From assembly GCA_947095585.1 (NCBI GenBank), contig OX352763.1:42954010-43018009 (forward strand): a DNA stretch of 64,000 bases, written 5' to 3'. A model generated the notes under the pieces. That model searched no databases. It saw only the letters and a list, made by a program, of their open reading frames with translations, and was not told the origin of the DNA. Both the position numbers and the translations under genes were made by a program. Below are positions 33,076 through 44,305 of this stretch, one piece after another (the first letter of the stretch is position 1; every line of letters begins with the position of its first letter). Source of the DNA: Nephrocerus scutellatus (lineage: Eukaryota > Arthropoda > Insecta > Diptera > Pipunculidae).

Positions 33076-34600
33076 TGTTTTTTCTAAATGTAATGACGGT
33101 AAAAAATCGATAAAAATCCTTCCTTCGCTAACCATTAAAAATGTTTAAGTAATATAGAATTTTTATTTAAAATTCAAAACCACCATCCTCTTCCCTTTCT
33201 TTTTCTCTCTTAATCTCTTTTCATCATAACTATTACTTTCCATCTTCACAAAACAATACCCGACGAGTATTGTTCGCATCACATCCGAACTACCATTATG
33301 GAATAAAGAAGAAAAACCATTATTGCTGCATAATGGGACTAGAAAAACTTGAAATTCTTCTCACGTCCTTACTCAGGGGAAGAAAATGACTTTGTCGTCG
33401 CCGCGAGCCTAGTCGTGCTGCCCAGAAGGGTATCGCATTCAAATGTACATATTTAAGGTTTTTTTTTGTTTGGCTGCAGACTCACATATAAGTGGATTTA
33501 GAATCGTCGGCGAACAACCCTCCGTAGCTGAGAAAAAAACCAAAAACCGGACTCTCTCTCCCTGTTATCTTCGCTGGCTTAGTAGTCCACGAAGCCGTTC
33601 TTTTATTTTCGTAACAAAATTGTTATGAGTTGCTTGTTCCTCTTTGTGTTGTAAATGGATTACATTGTGTAAATTACGAGCTTTTGTTGAAAACCACGTT
33701 CGGATACAGGTACTACCAACACGGTGAATATACTTTTAATTTGCGGACACCGGGGACACTGTAAAGGCCAAAAACTTGCACGCGATACTCGAATGCGAAA
33801 AAAACTCATATCACATTGCTCCGCTATAAATAATTAAATTGCGTCTCAGTTTTCTATGCTCCAGTCCTTGTGTCGTAATTACTAAAAGGATTCAGCAGCG
33901 AATAGCGAATAGGATAGCAAGGACGAACACATTAATATATGATGCTTTTGATAATAATATGCATGTGAAATGAAAAAGAGTCTTCGCCATACAGCCAAAA
34001 ATTCTAATGTATTAAATTACCGCTACATTCCATTACATAACATAGCATTACGTATATTATTACGGCTTAGCCTGTAATTTTGCCAGGATATGCCGGGAGT
34101 TGGTTAATCCCAAGCAATAACCAAAGCAGACTTGTTAGCTTCGAAACAATAAAATAACCTTTGACCTGTTGGGTAATTTCTAAATTCTAAATTCATCGTC
34201 AAAGTACGTTTTAAGCACATAACATGTGCACCGCGAAATTCGGGTCGTTGTGGCTCATAGGAACGTCACATTAGAATTACACAGGAGCAACCATGCAAAT
34301 TGAGATTAATGAAAAGTCTTTGGCTAGTACCCCATTGGGATGTCGATTTAAATGAACAGGTTACAATAAATTACACAAACACATTGTTTGGAGCCAATGA
34401 TCGTCGAATGAATACTCTGGGGTAGAAATATTTTCAATCGAGTAAAACGATAAGTGGACAAAATCTGGGCAATATAAATTTTTCTTCTTCATTGATACCA
34501 CTTTGAAAATAGGCCTCACACAATTTATCATATGCAACTTTTTTAACTCGTCTGATATTTTGTCAGCATCTTAGTTTCGTATGGAATTTCTGAGAATCCA
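33076..34600. other. No recognised gene or repeat
   Basis: About 1.5 kb. A TCTTTTTCTCTCTT pyrimidine run lies near 33197. The frame at 33443-33628 has no motif. Confidence 0.4.
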
Positions 34601-34643
34601 CGTGTGGCGGGTGTCGCCAGTCGTGTTTGGCGCTTGTGACGCG
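34601..34643 (-). repeat. Family D-like sequence at LINE-A copy 3 end
   Basis: Minus strand: ACGCGTCACAAGCGCC AAACACGAC follows the CCTAA tail directly. It resembles the family D CACGCGTCACACGCG run at 13446-13460. Confidence 0.45.
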
Positions 34644-34976
34644 TGTTAGGTTAGGTTAGGTATGGTGGCTGTCAGTGAAACCGACACACTTAGGCCAGTA
34701 ATATTTCATTGTGATATCACACGGATCAGGAAAAATTCATTCCACCTACTCGATGAACCAAGTAGAGCTTCGAATGAAGTGTAGGAGACTAACAATGTCA
34801 ATGTTGATGAGATCATTAGTGTCGTTGTAGAAAAAGCTCCCATATGGAGTTTAAGTTTTTGGGAGAGGGCTGGACAAGTACAGAAAAGATGGACGATGGT
34901 CTCCTCCTCATCCATGCAGCTTCTGCAGAAGTCATTCGAGAAGACTTCTTGCTGCATGCCTGCCTATGAGACAGTG
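34644..34976 (-). mobile_element. LINE-A copy 3, 3' fragment
   Basis: Minus-strand frame 34957-34706: FSNDFCRSCMDEEETIVHLF followed by CTCPALSQKLKLHMGAF, then the 3' UTR to the tail, which is three TTAGG units on the plus strand (34644-34660). Truncated just upstream of the Cys/His motif. It diverges noticeably from copies 1 and 2, so it is a different insertion, not a duplicate. Confidence 0.8.
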
Positions 34977-34977
34977 A

Positions 34978-35088
34978 TGAAGTGGGTTAAAAATTTATCG
35001 CAAGATTCCACTGCAGACCGACTGCCGACCGACTGACATCCGTGCCCAGGGCAAGTGAAGTTAATATAGAGAATTTAAAAATTAAAAA
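34978..35088 (+). repeat. Family V right-end fragment
   Basis: AGTGGGTTAAAAATTTATCG (34981-35000), GACCGACTGCCGACCGACTG and GAAGTTAATATAGAGAATTT (35059-35078). Confidence 0.75.
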
Positions 35089-35624
35089 AATGTTCGCTTT
35101 GAGTTCTATAATGGGACTTCAATTTAAACAAAAATAGATACAAAATAACAAAAAGCTCATAAAAAGGATACAAATGCATTGTGTTCGCAGCGTATAGCTT
35201 TTTTGCACTTGGGTCATGACGCGTTCGTGATCCTTCGTAATTTCGAACGCACAGTATCTCCTTTTTTATGTGAACGTTGGTCGTGATTGATTTCTGTCGA
35301 AAAATCGAATTTATACAATCCAGACCGTATAGTAAAAGCTCTGAGCGACTTCTGAAAAATCCCAGCTGTACAGCTCACTAAGCTAAACGGTGATAGCGAG
35401 ATTTTTTTTTTTTAACCAACTGGATAAAAAATACTGTACTGCTAACTCCATCTTAGGTTGTCGTCGTAAAATTCGGAACTACTGGTTCTTAAGAATGTTG
35501 CGTACAATTTAACAATATCATAGACCGCGGTCACATGAAGAACAATATAAAGTGTTCAGTTAAACAAGTAAATGTAAAACGCGTATTTTTTGCAATTTTA
35601 CACGAGTCACACGCATTTCAGGAG
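35089..35624. other. Unassigned, with a family D-like motif at its end
   Basis: No gene. TTTTACACGAGTCACACGCA at about 35603-35622 directly precedes LINE-A copy 4 and recalls the CACACGCG run of family D. Confidence 0.35.
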
Positions 35625-36760
35625 TAGCTGCAGGAAGCTATCAACGTAGCCAAGGCTACTGACTGCGATGACTGGGACTGGGACGTTTACAAAGCATCTC
35701 TCAAACTTTATAAAAAAGAATTAAGGACAGCCAAGCGCTCTTTTTGGAGACTCTTCTGTGATAAAATAGAAGAATCTTCAGAGGCGTCTAGGCTAAGAAA
35801 AATTCTCGCAACAAATCCAATAATGCCGAGCTGCCTGAAAAAGGCAGATGGCTCGTGGACTACTTTAAACGAAGAATCGCTCAATCTGCTTTAAGATACC
35901 CATTTCACGGGAAGCTCTAGTGTGTTAAGTAATGTCGGCCTTGATAAGGCAGACACTCGTACAAATATCTCCAACGATCTGATAAATAAGGACAAACTAC
36001 TTTGTGCGCTACAAAGCTTCAAGATGTACAAATCTGAAGGACCTGATGGCATAATTCCAGCCGAGCTGCAAAGGACTTCGGATATTATCCTTTCTTTGCT
36101 GTAAACAATTCTAAAAAGCTTTCTCGATCTGGCCCATATTCCAGTTTTATGGAGAGAAGTAAACGTGATATATCCAAAGCCGAAAAATATTCGTATGTTA
36201 CTCCAAAGAACCTCAGAGAGCAGAGAATCGCTTATATCTCAGGAAAATACCCTAATACCTTAAAGGTACTCCTGCAATATGCTTTCAACAAGCTAACTTA
36301 CAGGGCAGATCGCTGTGGTTTAGCGGTAAATACTCACAAAACTAAGCTTGTCCTTTTCACCAGGAAATATAAGGTTCCTTTTATAAAAAGTATAAGCTTA
36401 ACATTCTCTGATAGAGCCAAGTATTTGGGTCTTATTTTGGACCTAAAGCTAAGCTGGAAACCTAACATACAAGAAAGAGTTCCAAATATTTATGTATTTA
36501 AGGTCTTTATTTATTTCTTTTTTTTAAATAAAAAAAAATTGTATTTAACCAAATATTTCGGTGTTTTCACCGTTTTCAACAATCAAAAAAATTGTTTAAC
36601 AAAAAAATTAAAAAATTAAAAATGGTGAAAAACACCGAAATATTTGATTAAATATAATTTTTTTTATTTAAAAAAAAAAAGTCTATAATTCAGCCATTAA
36701 TATACCATTTAAGAAAGAGTTCGTAAAACCACAGTGACACTCTTCTGATGCAAAAAAGTT
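35625..36760 (+). mobile_element. LINE-A copy 4, fingers region plus thumb, split by a foldback insertion
   Basis: A third of ORF2 upstream of that in copy 1. AINVAKATDCDDWDWDVYKA to about 35710 and RTAKRSFWRLFCDKIEE are the linker. LLCALQSFKMYKSEGPDGII (35996-36055) is RT0, and LDLAHIPVLWREVNVIYPKP is RT1. An internal deletion removes the catalytic blocks A to C and rejoins at LLQYAFNKLTYRADRCGLAVN (36261-36330), then AKYLGLILDLKLSWKPNIQER to 36480. The match continues after the 228-bp insertion as GTAAAACCACAGTGACACTC to about 36760. Multiple stops. Confidence 0.8.
36471..36722. mobile_element. Foldback/hairpin insertion with 12-bp target duplication
   Basis: AAGAAAGAGTTC occurs at 36471-36482 and again at 36711-36722. 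The 228 bp between them is absent from LINE-A copy 1, where the sequence is continuous (14149-14163). Inverted arms: AACCAAATATTTCGGTGTTT (about 36546-36565) pairs with AAACACCGAAATATTTGATT (about 36628-36647). The arms extend outwards through AAATAAAAAAAAATT on one side and its inverse on the other. No coding. An A/T-rich hairpin element of unknown class. Confidence 0.8.
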
Positions 36761-36764
36761 CAGG

Positions 36765-36890
36765 GATTCGTTCTTCAGCCGTGCAACACGTATGTGGAAT
36801 GCTCTGCCCAGCTCTGTCTTTCCACATAACTATGATCCACAGGCATTCAAAACACAAGCTCATAGATATCTCCTCTTTTCTTCCAGGGTC
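36765..36890 (+). pseudogene. C-terminal scrap of an unrelated LINE
   Basis: The frame from 36765 reads DSFFSRATRMWNALPSSVFP followed by HNYDPQAFKTQAHRYLL. This is the RTxRxWNSLPxxVF...FK...hrYL signature that ends many CR1/Jockey/RTE-like ORF2 proteins. It does not belong to LINE-A, whose C-terminus is a Cys/His motif. It joins LINE-A copy 4 on the left and a family V repeat on the right with no linker. Confidence 0.65.
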
Positions 36891-37112
36891 CCCAACAAAT
36901 TTTTTTAAAAAACTTCACCCGATTTTCTTCAAATTTAATATACGTGTGTATCTCCGATGGACAACACTTTTTGAAAAAATTTTGAAGACCCCAGGGTCAT
37001 GGGGCACCAACAACTTTCTTCAAATTTTATACACGTGTGTATCTCCGATGGACAACACTTATTGTAAAAATTTTACAGACGCCAGGCACTGGGGCCTCAT
37101 ACAAATTTAACT
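36891..37112 (-). repeat. Family V copy, two units
   Basis: CCCGATTTTCTTCAAATT, TATACGTGTGTATCTCCGATG (36941-36961), GGACAACACTTTTTG, a GGGTCATGGGGC box, and a second TATACACGTGTGTATCTCCG at 37031. The palindrome here is ACACGTGT, not ACATGT. Confidence 0.8.
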
Positions 37113-37299
37113 TTTTTTAGTTGATTTCGTAGAAGTTTCCAAATTTATAATATAACATAAATTAGGAAACTTAAATAAATAAATATTTGATTAAAAATGC
37201 ATGCGTTTTATTTCAAAATGTATAATACTAACATAATAATATCCAGACCAAAATTGTGAAGGGATCGCACCAGCGGCCACATAAATAATTTTTAATTAT

Positions 37300-37445
37300 C
37301 GAGAGCGAGTTCTATTGCTTGACTATAGTTGTTGCTGCTCTCTTCGTTGCGAAGGACAGCCGTGTCGACTCGAATCTGATTCACGAATGCAGTCTTTATT
37401 GCATGTAGCACCATACCAACAACATAGAGGTTGGCATCTCGCCGT
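37300..37445 (-). pseudogene. LINE-C endonuclease-to-linker fragment
   Basis: The minus strand matches 48845-49010: GGTATGGTGCT, AAGACTGCA(T/C)(T/C)CG, TGAATCAGATTCGAGTC, ACACGGCTG and CAACAACTATAGTCAAGC. That places it at the end of the endonuclease domain. Only about 145 bp, with indels. Confidence 0.65.
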
Positions 37446-39138
37446 TCATACCTTGATCAGCTTCGTTTTGTGGCGGCGGCTGCGATACAAGTTTGGATCT
37501 TATATTCAAAGATCGGTCACTAACTATCTTTTGTTCTTACTTACAAATATGTAGCGCCTATCGTTATGAGCGTTCAACTATGACAAATCATTTCAACTGT
37601 GCTCGATTGCTTCGATTTTCGCGTTCTTAAATTAAATTAGATTTCATAAATAATCCTCATTTCCCGTTGAACAGTTTTTTTTATCGAGTATTGTTTTCTA
37701 CCACTTTTTGGGGCGAATTCCCAGTGTGCACTAAATATTATTTTGCATTTGATTTTTGTCGTTTTGTCAAATTCGTACCAATTTGATTGGCCTACGTAAT
37801 GAGTATGTGGTCATCAGCATCAGATACCATAAGCTAAGTAGCCAGAAAAAAGCACTTCGTAGCTATTATTGTATATCTCGTCTTTCACAAGAGCGATAAG
37901 CTCGCTTTTTATTGTTTTCCTTTTGACAGTACGATGATTCAGGTTCTTTTTCACTTTTTTGATGCTATTCCCTAGGAAAGATATTTAAATTAAATGACTC
38001 TTAATATAAGGATTACAGAGCAAGGGTTGAATGAGCGCATTTTTTAGATTTTTTTAGGATTTATTATTAAAAAACAATGTCCAAGTTGTTAACCTGGTAA
38101 TCTGAAGCTTTTTGTGCTGCAACGTAAAGTCAATGAACCAAATTGAATTGCTTTGTACGCAATCTGAAATCTTTGGAGTGGAAATAGTTTTTACAATAAT
38201 CCTAAATTAGAAATCCGGAATGGGAATCACGCAGAACACACTCGTAAGTACAGATAATCATTTCGATTAGTTTTATTATTCATGATATCAGGGATTTGGG
38301 AAGTAATTTACCAATAGTACTTGAGCTTCTCAGAACAAGACCATTCTTGTGATTTTTATTTGATTTAGTTTCAAACTATCGTCGAAAGCACGTACGCTGC
38401 AATTGGGATTATATGGGCTATTTCAATGATTTCGGGTGGTAAGATTTAGCTTAAGATCCATCCAAAACTACAGCGTCCTTCCATTTCCATTGAACAGTAA
38501 ATCCATTAAGCTTTTAATGGGTATCGACGAAACGATAAACCTAATTGAAAAGCGTTAGTTCCAATTTTGGAGTTCTCCTTCCAATTTATGATTCGCATTT
38601 TCGATAGTCCCCTTAGGTGTTTTCTATTAGATGCATTAAGAGATTCTGATGCGTGCTGTTCAAACTAGATTGCCACTCTAAGACTTATGCCGAGTATCCG
38701 AGAATGTTTGAGTTTAATACTCGTATAGGTTGCCGCACTCTTTAACGTTTATTAGGGTTTAAAACTTTACTATACTTTCTTCAATAGCTTCCAGAGAATA
38801 TTTTTAGTTCATTTTATTTCATTTAACCTTATTTTTAATGCCATGACTTATTTGCAAAGCAAACCTATTTTTACACCCCAATGGTGACCTTATATCACCA
38901 AAAAAGTTTATTACCCATAAAGCGTTGGGAGAACTCGCTACTTTAATAACGGATCGATTGTATATAAATTTTAATTAAAGAAGTCAACACTCATTTATTA
39001 TAATTCGGTAATATTTTCTAGAATTTTGGGAAAGAAGCTTTCATCTTGCACTGTCAGACTAACAATCCCTCAACAGAGTAATTCGAATTCAACAGAAGCT
39101 TTTGAAAAACAGTGCCCGAGTTAATTATCGCAGTGTAC
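37446..39138. other. No recognised gene or repeat
   Basis: About 1.7 kb of apparently unique AT-rich sequence. No open frame over 60 codons was judged meaningful. Confidence 0.4.
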
Positions 39139-39142
39139 CTAC

Positions 39143-39396
39143 TGTAAGGTGCGAAGTTGGCACCGAGCAGTCGAAGAAAGCGAGCTGGAACTGCGGAGCT
39201 GAAAAAGAAGGATTTTGACAGACACAAGTGAGATGGTATTCCGGCGACTATCGTAGTATGAAGTAATCAGTAGTGCGTGATGCGTGTTTTATTGAGTTAA
39301 GAAAATAGAGAAGAAGTGAAGGTAAATAAAAGAAATCGGTTGATACTACCGCCATCCGAAAACTTTTTGTGTTTTATTTTCCGATTTACTTTAACA
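39143..39396 (+). repeat. 5' LTR, 254 bp
   Basis: Shares with the 3' LTR: GTAAGGTGCGAA, 'agtgagatgg', 'tatcgtagtatg', CAGTAGTGCGTG, TTTTATTGAGTT, 'agaaaatagagaagaagtga' and CATCCGAAAACTTTTT. The two LTRs differ by many substitutions and indels, so the insertion is old. No clear primer binding site follows. Confidence 0.85.
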
Positions 39397-39560
39397 GTTT
39401 AGAAATGGGATAATGATCCCACAACCTGCATCCTGCACCGTGGAGCGCTTTTTTTTTCGTGGAAATCCTGAAAGTTCTTTCCTAATTTATAGCGAGCGTT
39501 TGCCCGAAGTGTTTGAAAAGAAAAACCAAAAAAAAAAACCGAGTGAGATTAGTGATTAGC

Positions 39561-39812
39561 GGTTGTGCCAGTGGAGCCCCTTGTTTCCCTCTTGGGTATT
39601 CCAGCGGAGCACCCTTAATTCATGCTGCTCTACGCATCAAATATCTAACGCATGCATATTTATGGCCGATACACCCGAAAAAAACTGATATGATTAGTGA
39701 ACGGTAAGCTACCGGTTGTGCCAGCGGAGCACCTTTTTGTTCTTTTTGATGTTGTTGTACATCTCACGCGTGCATATTTATGGCCGATACACCCAAAACA
39801 CACAGTCGGATT
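39561..39812 (+). repeat. Leader tandem duplication, ~153-bp period
   Basis: GGTTGTGCCAG(T/C)GGAGC(A/C)CC occurs at 39561 and 39714. Each is followed by 'gcatatttatggccgataca' (about 39653 and 39770). It lies between the 5' LTR and the minisatellite. Confidence 0.75.
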
Positions 39813-40085
39813 AACAACAGTAAGTACATTTCGACAAAACAAAAATCCACATTCAATACAGTCCGGTTAACAAAATTAAATACATTTCGATTAAAAACAA
39901 GAAAAATTTAATACAACCTGGTTGACAAAATTAAATACATTTCAATTTAACATAAAAAACACATTAAATGCAGTCCGATTAACCACAGCAAGTACATTTC
40001 GATAAAACAAAACAAAAATTAAAAACAGTCCGGTTAATAAAATTAGATACATTTCGATTAAAAACAAAAAACATTTAATACAGCA
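39802..40085 (+). repeat. 56-bp minisatellite in the LTR element leader, five units
   Basis: Units start near 39802, 39859, 39914, 39971 and 40026 (CAGTCCGGTTAA or variant). Each contains 'aaattaaatacatttcgatt', then an A-rich stretch and 'catttaata'. C to T changes and small indels separate the units. Confidence 0.85.
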
Positions 40086-40174
40086 ATTAAACAACATAAG
40101 AAAACGATTTCGGTCAATCGTCGGCGCGGACCGTCATTCACGAATCGCCCAAACAGCGCCCATGTCGGGATAAA

Positions 40175-40960
40175 GCCAATTATGCCTACGCTAATATTGC
40201 CACATATAGATGAAATCACCGTTGCGGGGCTTAAAGAGTGGCTCGAACAGTACCAGCTGGACTTAAATGGGCGATCGAGCGGGAAAATCCTAAGGTAACT
40301 GTGGGCCCGGTGTCGATGACGTCGGAGAACGATCTCCTTCGACGCGAACTTGAACTCTTCCGTCGGGAACGTGACTTATTGGTTTGCAAAAAATAGTTGC
40401 TACAGCATAAAATTTCGGGAACTACGTGTAGCGTGTTTAGTGTGAGGGAGATGATTTCCCAGCTCGAACCACGGGACCAAGCGATGTCGGCCTCGGAAAA
40501 GTGGTTGGCCACAATCGAACGTTTGATGGAGACATACCAGCTCGATAAAAGGCTAGTATTCATGGCGGCGACAAAAAGTTAGAGGGTGCCGCCAAAATTT
40601 GGACAGATGTCGCGGAGTAAGTGTCGTGGTGTGACTTTAAATGGGATTTCTTTTTGTACTTTCCACGTACGGTTAATCCCGCTGTGCACCGACACCTCGA
40701 CAGATATGAAAGCGATCGTAGAAAAATGGAATGTCAGTGAAAGCGCGGTCGTGAAATATGTAATCTCAACATCAAGGACAGTGAAATGAGGCAGGCGCTC
40801 GTGTTGTGGTGTGTTCGGTGCTCAGTCTTAGGGAGCACCGTAACACTTTAGGCTCAAGAAACCATGCTCTGGAACCGGTAGTAGTAAACGGACCCAACTC
40901 ACCGGAGGTACGATGCTTCAATTGCTGACATATAGGGCACACTGATGCGGGTTTCGCGAA
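40175..40960 (+). pseudogene. gag relic of the LTR element
   Basis: Gag forms the particle that packages the element RNA. Pieces in several frames: an N-terminal MPTLILPHIDEITVAGLKEW-like start near 40180, a coiled-coil-like ELELFRRERDLL (about 40345), EKWLATIERLMETYQLDKRL (40498-40557), and GAAKIWTD (about 40584-40610), typical of retrotransposon gag. At 40908-40957 is a degenerate zinc knuckle RCFNC-stop-HIGHTDAGF: the spacing is CxxC and H, but the last Cys is Phe and a stop interrupts it. At least four stops or shifts. Confidence 0.6.
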
Positions 40961-41019
40961 AGGGATAACTACTTACACTTACTGGAACAGCGCAGACAGG
41001 TAAGCCTAGAGCGGTCAGA

Positions 41020-41326
41020 CCGGTCGAAACTTAAAAATGGCGTCTTCATCAACGGCAGCGTTACTACACGTGAAATAGACGCGCGTTATGAAGAACTAGA
41101 CATTGAAACGTATTGCTCTCAACTACGCGTGTTGGGAAGGGGCAGCTGCGACACTGGTGAATGGTTGAACGTTGCGGTAGACGATCTGAGCGAGCTGTGC
41201 GATGTATTAGCCGGCGATGTACGACAGCCTGCTGTCAATATTAAAAATCAAAGCGAACCGAAACCATCGGATGTAAATTGCGGGGGTTGTAGGATTGATC
41301 ACCAAAACTTATTTGAAGTGAGCTAA
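41020..41326 (+). pseudogene. Possible protease-linker relic
   Basis: A frame from about 41020 reads through RSKLKNGVFINGSVTTREID and then 41129-41326. It lies after the zinc knuckle, where a retrotransposon protease would sit. The D(T/S)G active site is not seen, so the identity is only positional. Confidence 0.25.
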
Positions 41327-41511
41327 GTTGGTGCTTCGCGGTGGAGGAATGCGAGCCGGGGTACTGCAGTTCCAACGAATGTCGATTCGATGTTGCAACA
41401 AAGGAGCCGGTCTGTCTAGTCTACGTCGAATGCTCTTCGCGAAAATAGAAGTCATCAATACACAGGTAACCCAAGACGAACACGGGAGGAGTACTGGTGC
41501 GGTTAGAAGAA

Positions 41512-41733
41512 TGTAAGGTGCGAATAAGTTGGCACCGCGAAGAGTTTGACAGCCGTAAGTGAGATGGCATTCGGGCGACAATCGTAGTATGGAGTTGTCA
41601 GTAGTGCGTGTTTTATTGAGTTTAGAAAATAGAGAAGAAGTGAATTTCAATATAAGAAATCGGTCCATATGGCTGCCATCCGAAAACTTTTTATGTTTTA
41701 TATTCCAGTTTTACTACGAATTCAGCCTTTACA
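41512..41733 (+). repeat. 3' LTR, 222 bp
   Basis: The counterpart of 39143-39396. It begins TGTAAGGTGCGAATAAG and ends GCCTTTACA, followed by the CTAC duplication. Confidence 0.85.
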
Positions 41734-41944
41734 CTACGATTTGTTCACATTGTTGGAAGAATCTAAAAGTACTTTGTACTGTGTACAATTTTATCCTCTA
41801 TCCTTCAATACAAGATAGCCACATACGCAGAACTCATTATTGGCACATACTAGTGTTGTTTTATCACAGGCAAATCAACAACTAATCAGATTTTCAGCCT
41901 TGGGAAGATGACAAAACATTTCTAGGGTTCTAAGACTCAATATA

Positions 41945-42835
41945 CCCGCTGTTTATGAACTTTACAGCCGCATATGCAAGCATAGCCATAGTAAACCTTT
42001 ATAAAACCATGAGAGAACTCGGTATCCCACATAAATTGACACGAAGATAGTCGTGTAGTAGACTATCGATATTATGAGAGAAGTATTGGTATCCGGATAA
42101 CTATCAATCCCCTATTCAACATTTATTACGAGTTCCGATAAGAAAATAGTCTGTACTTTGTCATTTATAACCTGCGTTACATAAAGGAATAATCTTCTGT
42201 TGATAAGCCAGCATGACAGCATTATTATAGAAACCAAAAAGCTGTATAAGAAACTTCCACTTCTGTGGGTAGAAGTTCTAACATCGATCGCTCAATTAAG
42301 ATAATAAAGCGCGAATTCTTGAATCAATTGTAGCAGCCGATAAAAGCATGAAAGAAGTAAAGCCAACAAACTCTTCAAAACTGAATTTAACCATGGCATC
42401 CAATCTGCTAAAGCATAAGACAATGGTCATACCAGTACTTACATATAGATCCAAGACCTGAGTGCTTATCATAAAGCACTCTGATCATACCCGTATTTGA
42501 GAGGAAGGTCTTACGCAGAATTGTCGACCCTGTTTGTGAGACCGTATGTGAGAAAGGTCGATTCCGCTAACCCGCTGAAATATGCGAGCGCTACCGCGTA
42601 ATCTCCTCTACGCAGTTCAGCTAACTCGCATCAGCGAAGACGATCCTGCTAGCAAACTACTTTGTTCAGTATTAATGGAAACGACAGTAAGGTTGGCCAA
42701 GCCTACGCTGGAAGGATGGGGTAGACCAGGACGCCCATTGTTTAGGGATAACAAACTAAATGACAAAAGCTCGAATTTTTGCGGGAAGCCAGACCGGACA
42801 GCCAAACATAATGGGGACTCATTTCGCTCACAATA
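41945..42835 (+). pseudogene. LINE-C reverse transcriptase to C-terminus, heavily decayed
   Basis: FTAAYASIAIVNLYKTMREL then GIPHKLTR (about 41955-42050) is the block-A region, with the expected Asp in AYDS replaced by Ala (FTAAYAS). A long degraded stretch follows, with MASNLLKHKTMVIPVLTY (about 42390-42445, thumb). FERKVLRRIVDP is shifted at about 42495, CETVCEKGRF follows, and the end carries AKPTLEGWGRPGRP (about 42690-42740). 51690-52560 (minus) is a second RT copy sharing LYKAMREFGIP and the GWRRPGRP-type end. The motif set is that of F52C9.6/RTE-like endonuclease-reverse transcriptases; the clade is uncertain. Confidence 0.65.
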
Positions 42836-43836
42836 AAAATAACTCCATATTTTGTGTTCATTACTTAACTAAAAACAAGACAAATGTTCTCCAAGTGTTC
42901 AATTCAATTAATTTGTCTTTTAAAAAAAACTAAAATTTAATCAAACATATATGGACGCTTCCACTAGAATGTTGTCAACTAATCATCAGGCTATAAATCA
43001 AAGAACTAACGACAGTCGATTCCATTTAGTGCCATCAGATCCTCCTCAAAAGTTTTCTATTTTCAAACAAAGTAGTGCGTCTTTCAGTTTGTCATCAGCA
43101 AATTGAAGTGTCATTCGTGACAAAAGCCGATTACCGATTACCGCACGAAAAATCCTAAAAACTTAAAAGCAGAAAATATAAACTGCTACAAATTTTGTAG
43201 CACTAACTGAGCCCCATTATGTGGCAATATTTGGACCTTTGTATTTTAGCTTTATGTATATTTTTGTGCCTGTGCCCCATTGCTGTCGACGCATTTGTTG
43301 ATGGCAATAATCATTAATTCATAAAAAGGAACATAATGGCTGGTAAACCGCTCGCTATCCGACGATGTCAGCGGGCGATTGATATTTTATTCTATACGGG
43401 TATAGGAAGTTTTCGATGGGATTAATTTTTGGAGTGGCTCTTCGCTTGTTTGAAGGTGAGAACAATAGTTAACGCCCCTAATGATTACAGCTGAGGGTCC
43501 TTGACATTTGTTTTGCTATTTACCATTAAATTATACCAATTATTGGTTCTGTTGTTAAGGAAGTGGTTGCTGGTGCTACTCACTCCTACTTCTAATTAAA
43601 AGAAACCAAACACATTTTTGTTTTTGTTTTGTTATTTTGATTATTGTGTTTCTTTTGTTTGCCAATTAGCCTACTCTTCGCTTATAGTTTCCTCTACTTA
43701 ACTTAAGTGGAGATTTATTGTAAGGGCTTCTAGTCAGTCCTAAATTTAAGTAATGGTGTTAATTAAATTAAATTTATTGCAGAACTGGATAGAAAATGGG
43801 TGGGTTGAAACGAGTTATTCTCTCGAAACCTTTAAA
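42836..43836. other. No recognised feature
   Basis: About 1 kb. Nothing supportable. T/G-rich near 43618-43665. Confidence 0.4.
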
Positions 43837-44305
43837 TTAACCCTCTAACCGTTTTAACCATCAACAGACGGTCTGTTTTTCAATGAGCATATTTTGGTCA
43901 AGAACTGTTTATGATCGATGGAACCGTTATATATATATTCTAGCAAGTACCGTACGTTCACGCTTCTGGCGATGTTTTGTGTGTTTTTATGGGTTTTTCG
44001 GAAGTTATTGTTGGTTGAATGTCATATGCTATTCCAGTGGGTACTTTTAATTAGTTGGTGATTTTCCAAAATTACATAAAATATTCATCGTAAAAATTTA
44101 CGGTAGGTGTTAATTATTATGTTTTATTAGAATATATTATCAGATTTGTAATATTATATAATACAGTATAACTTTTATAACTGGTATAATGTTATAACTG
44201 GTTTTTATGTTATTTGTTTACCTATATAAGAATCGAAATGATAATAAGAATATAGTTATATAGTGCAATCTTTCAAAGTGGACTAAGGAGGAAATTGAAG
44301 AAATA

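Larger units (their letters stand above)
39143..41733 (+). mobile_element. LTR retrotransposon, gag-only deletion derivative
   Basis: Direct terminal repeats 39143-39396 and 41512-41733, both starting TGTAAGGTGCGAA and ending CA, flanked by the 4-bp duplication CTAC (39139-39142 and 41734-41737). The interior carries a duplicated leader, a 56-bp minisatellite and a decayed gag. No reverse transcriptase, RNase H or integrase motif is present, and 2.6 kb is far below a full element. A 4-bp duplication and a CCHC-bearing gag suggest the gypsy group. This is inference. Confidence 0.8.

Noticed and set aside
34644..34660. Three TTAGG units, the ancestral insect telomere repeat
   Set aside because: They are the reverse complement of the CCTAA tail of LINE-A copy 3. 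Copies 1 and 2 have the same tail next to the 3' UTR, and Diptera lack TTAGG telomeres.
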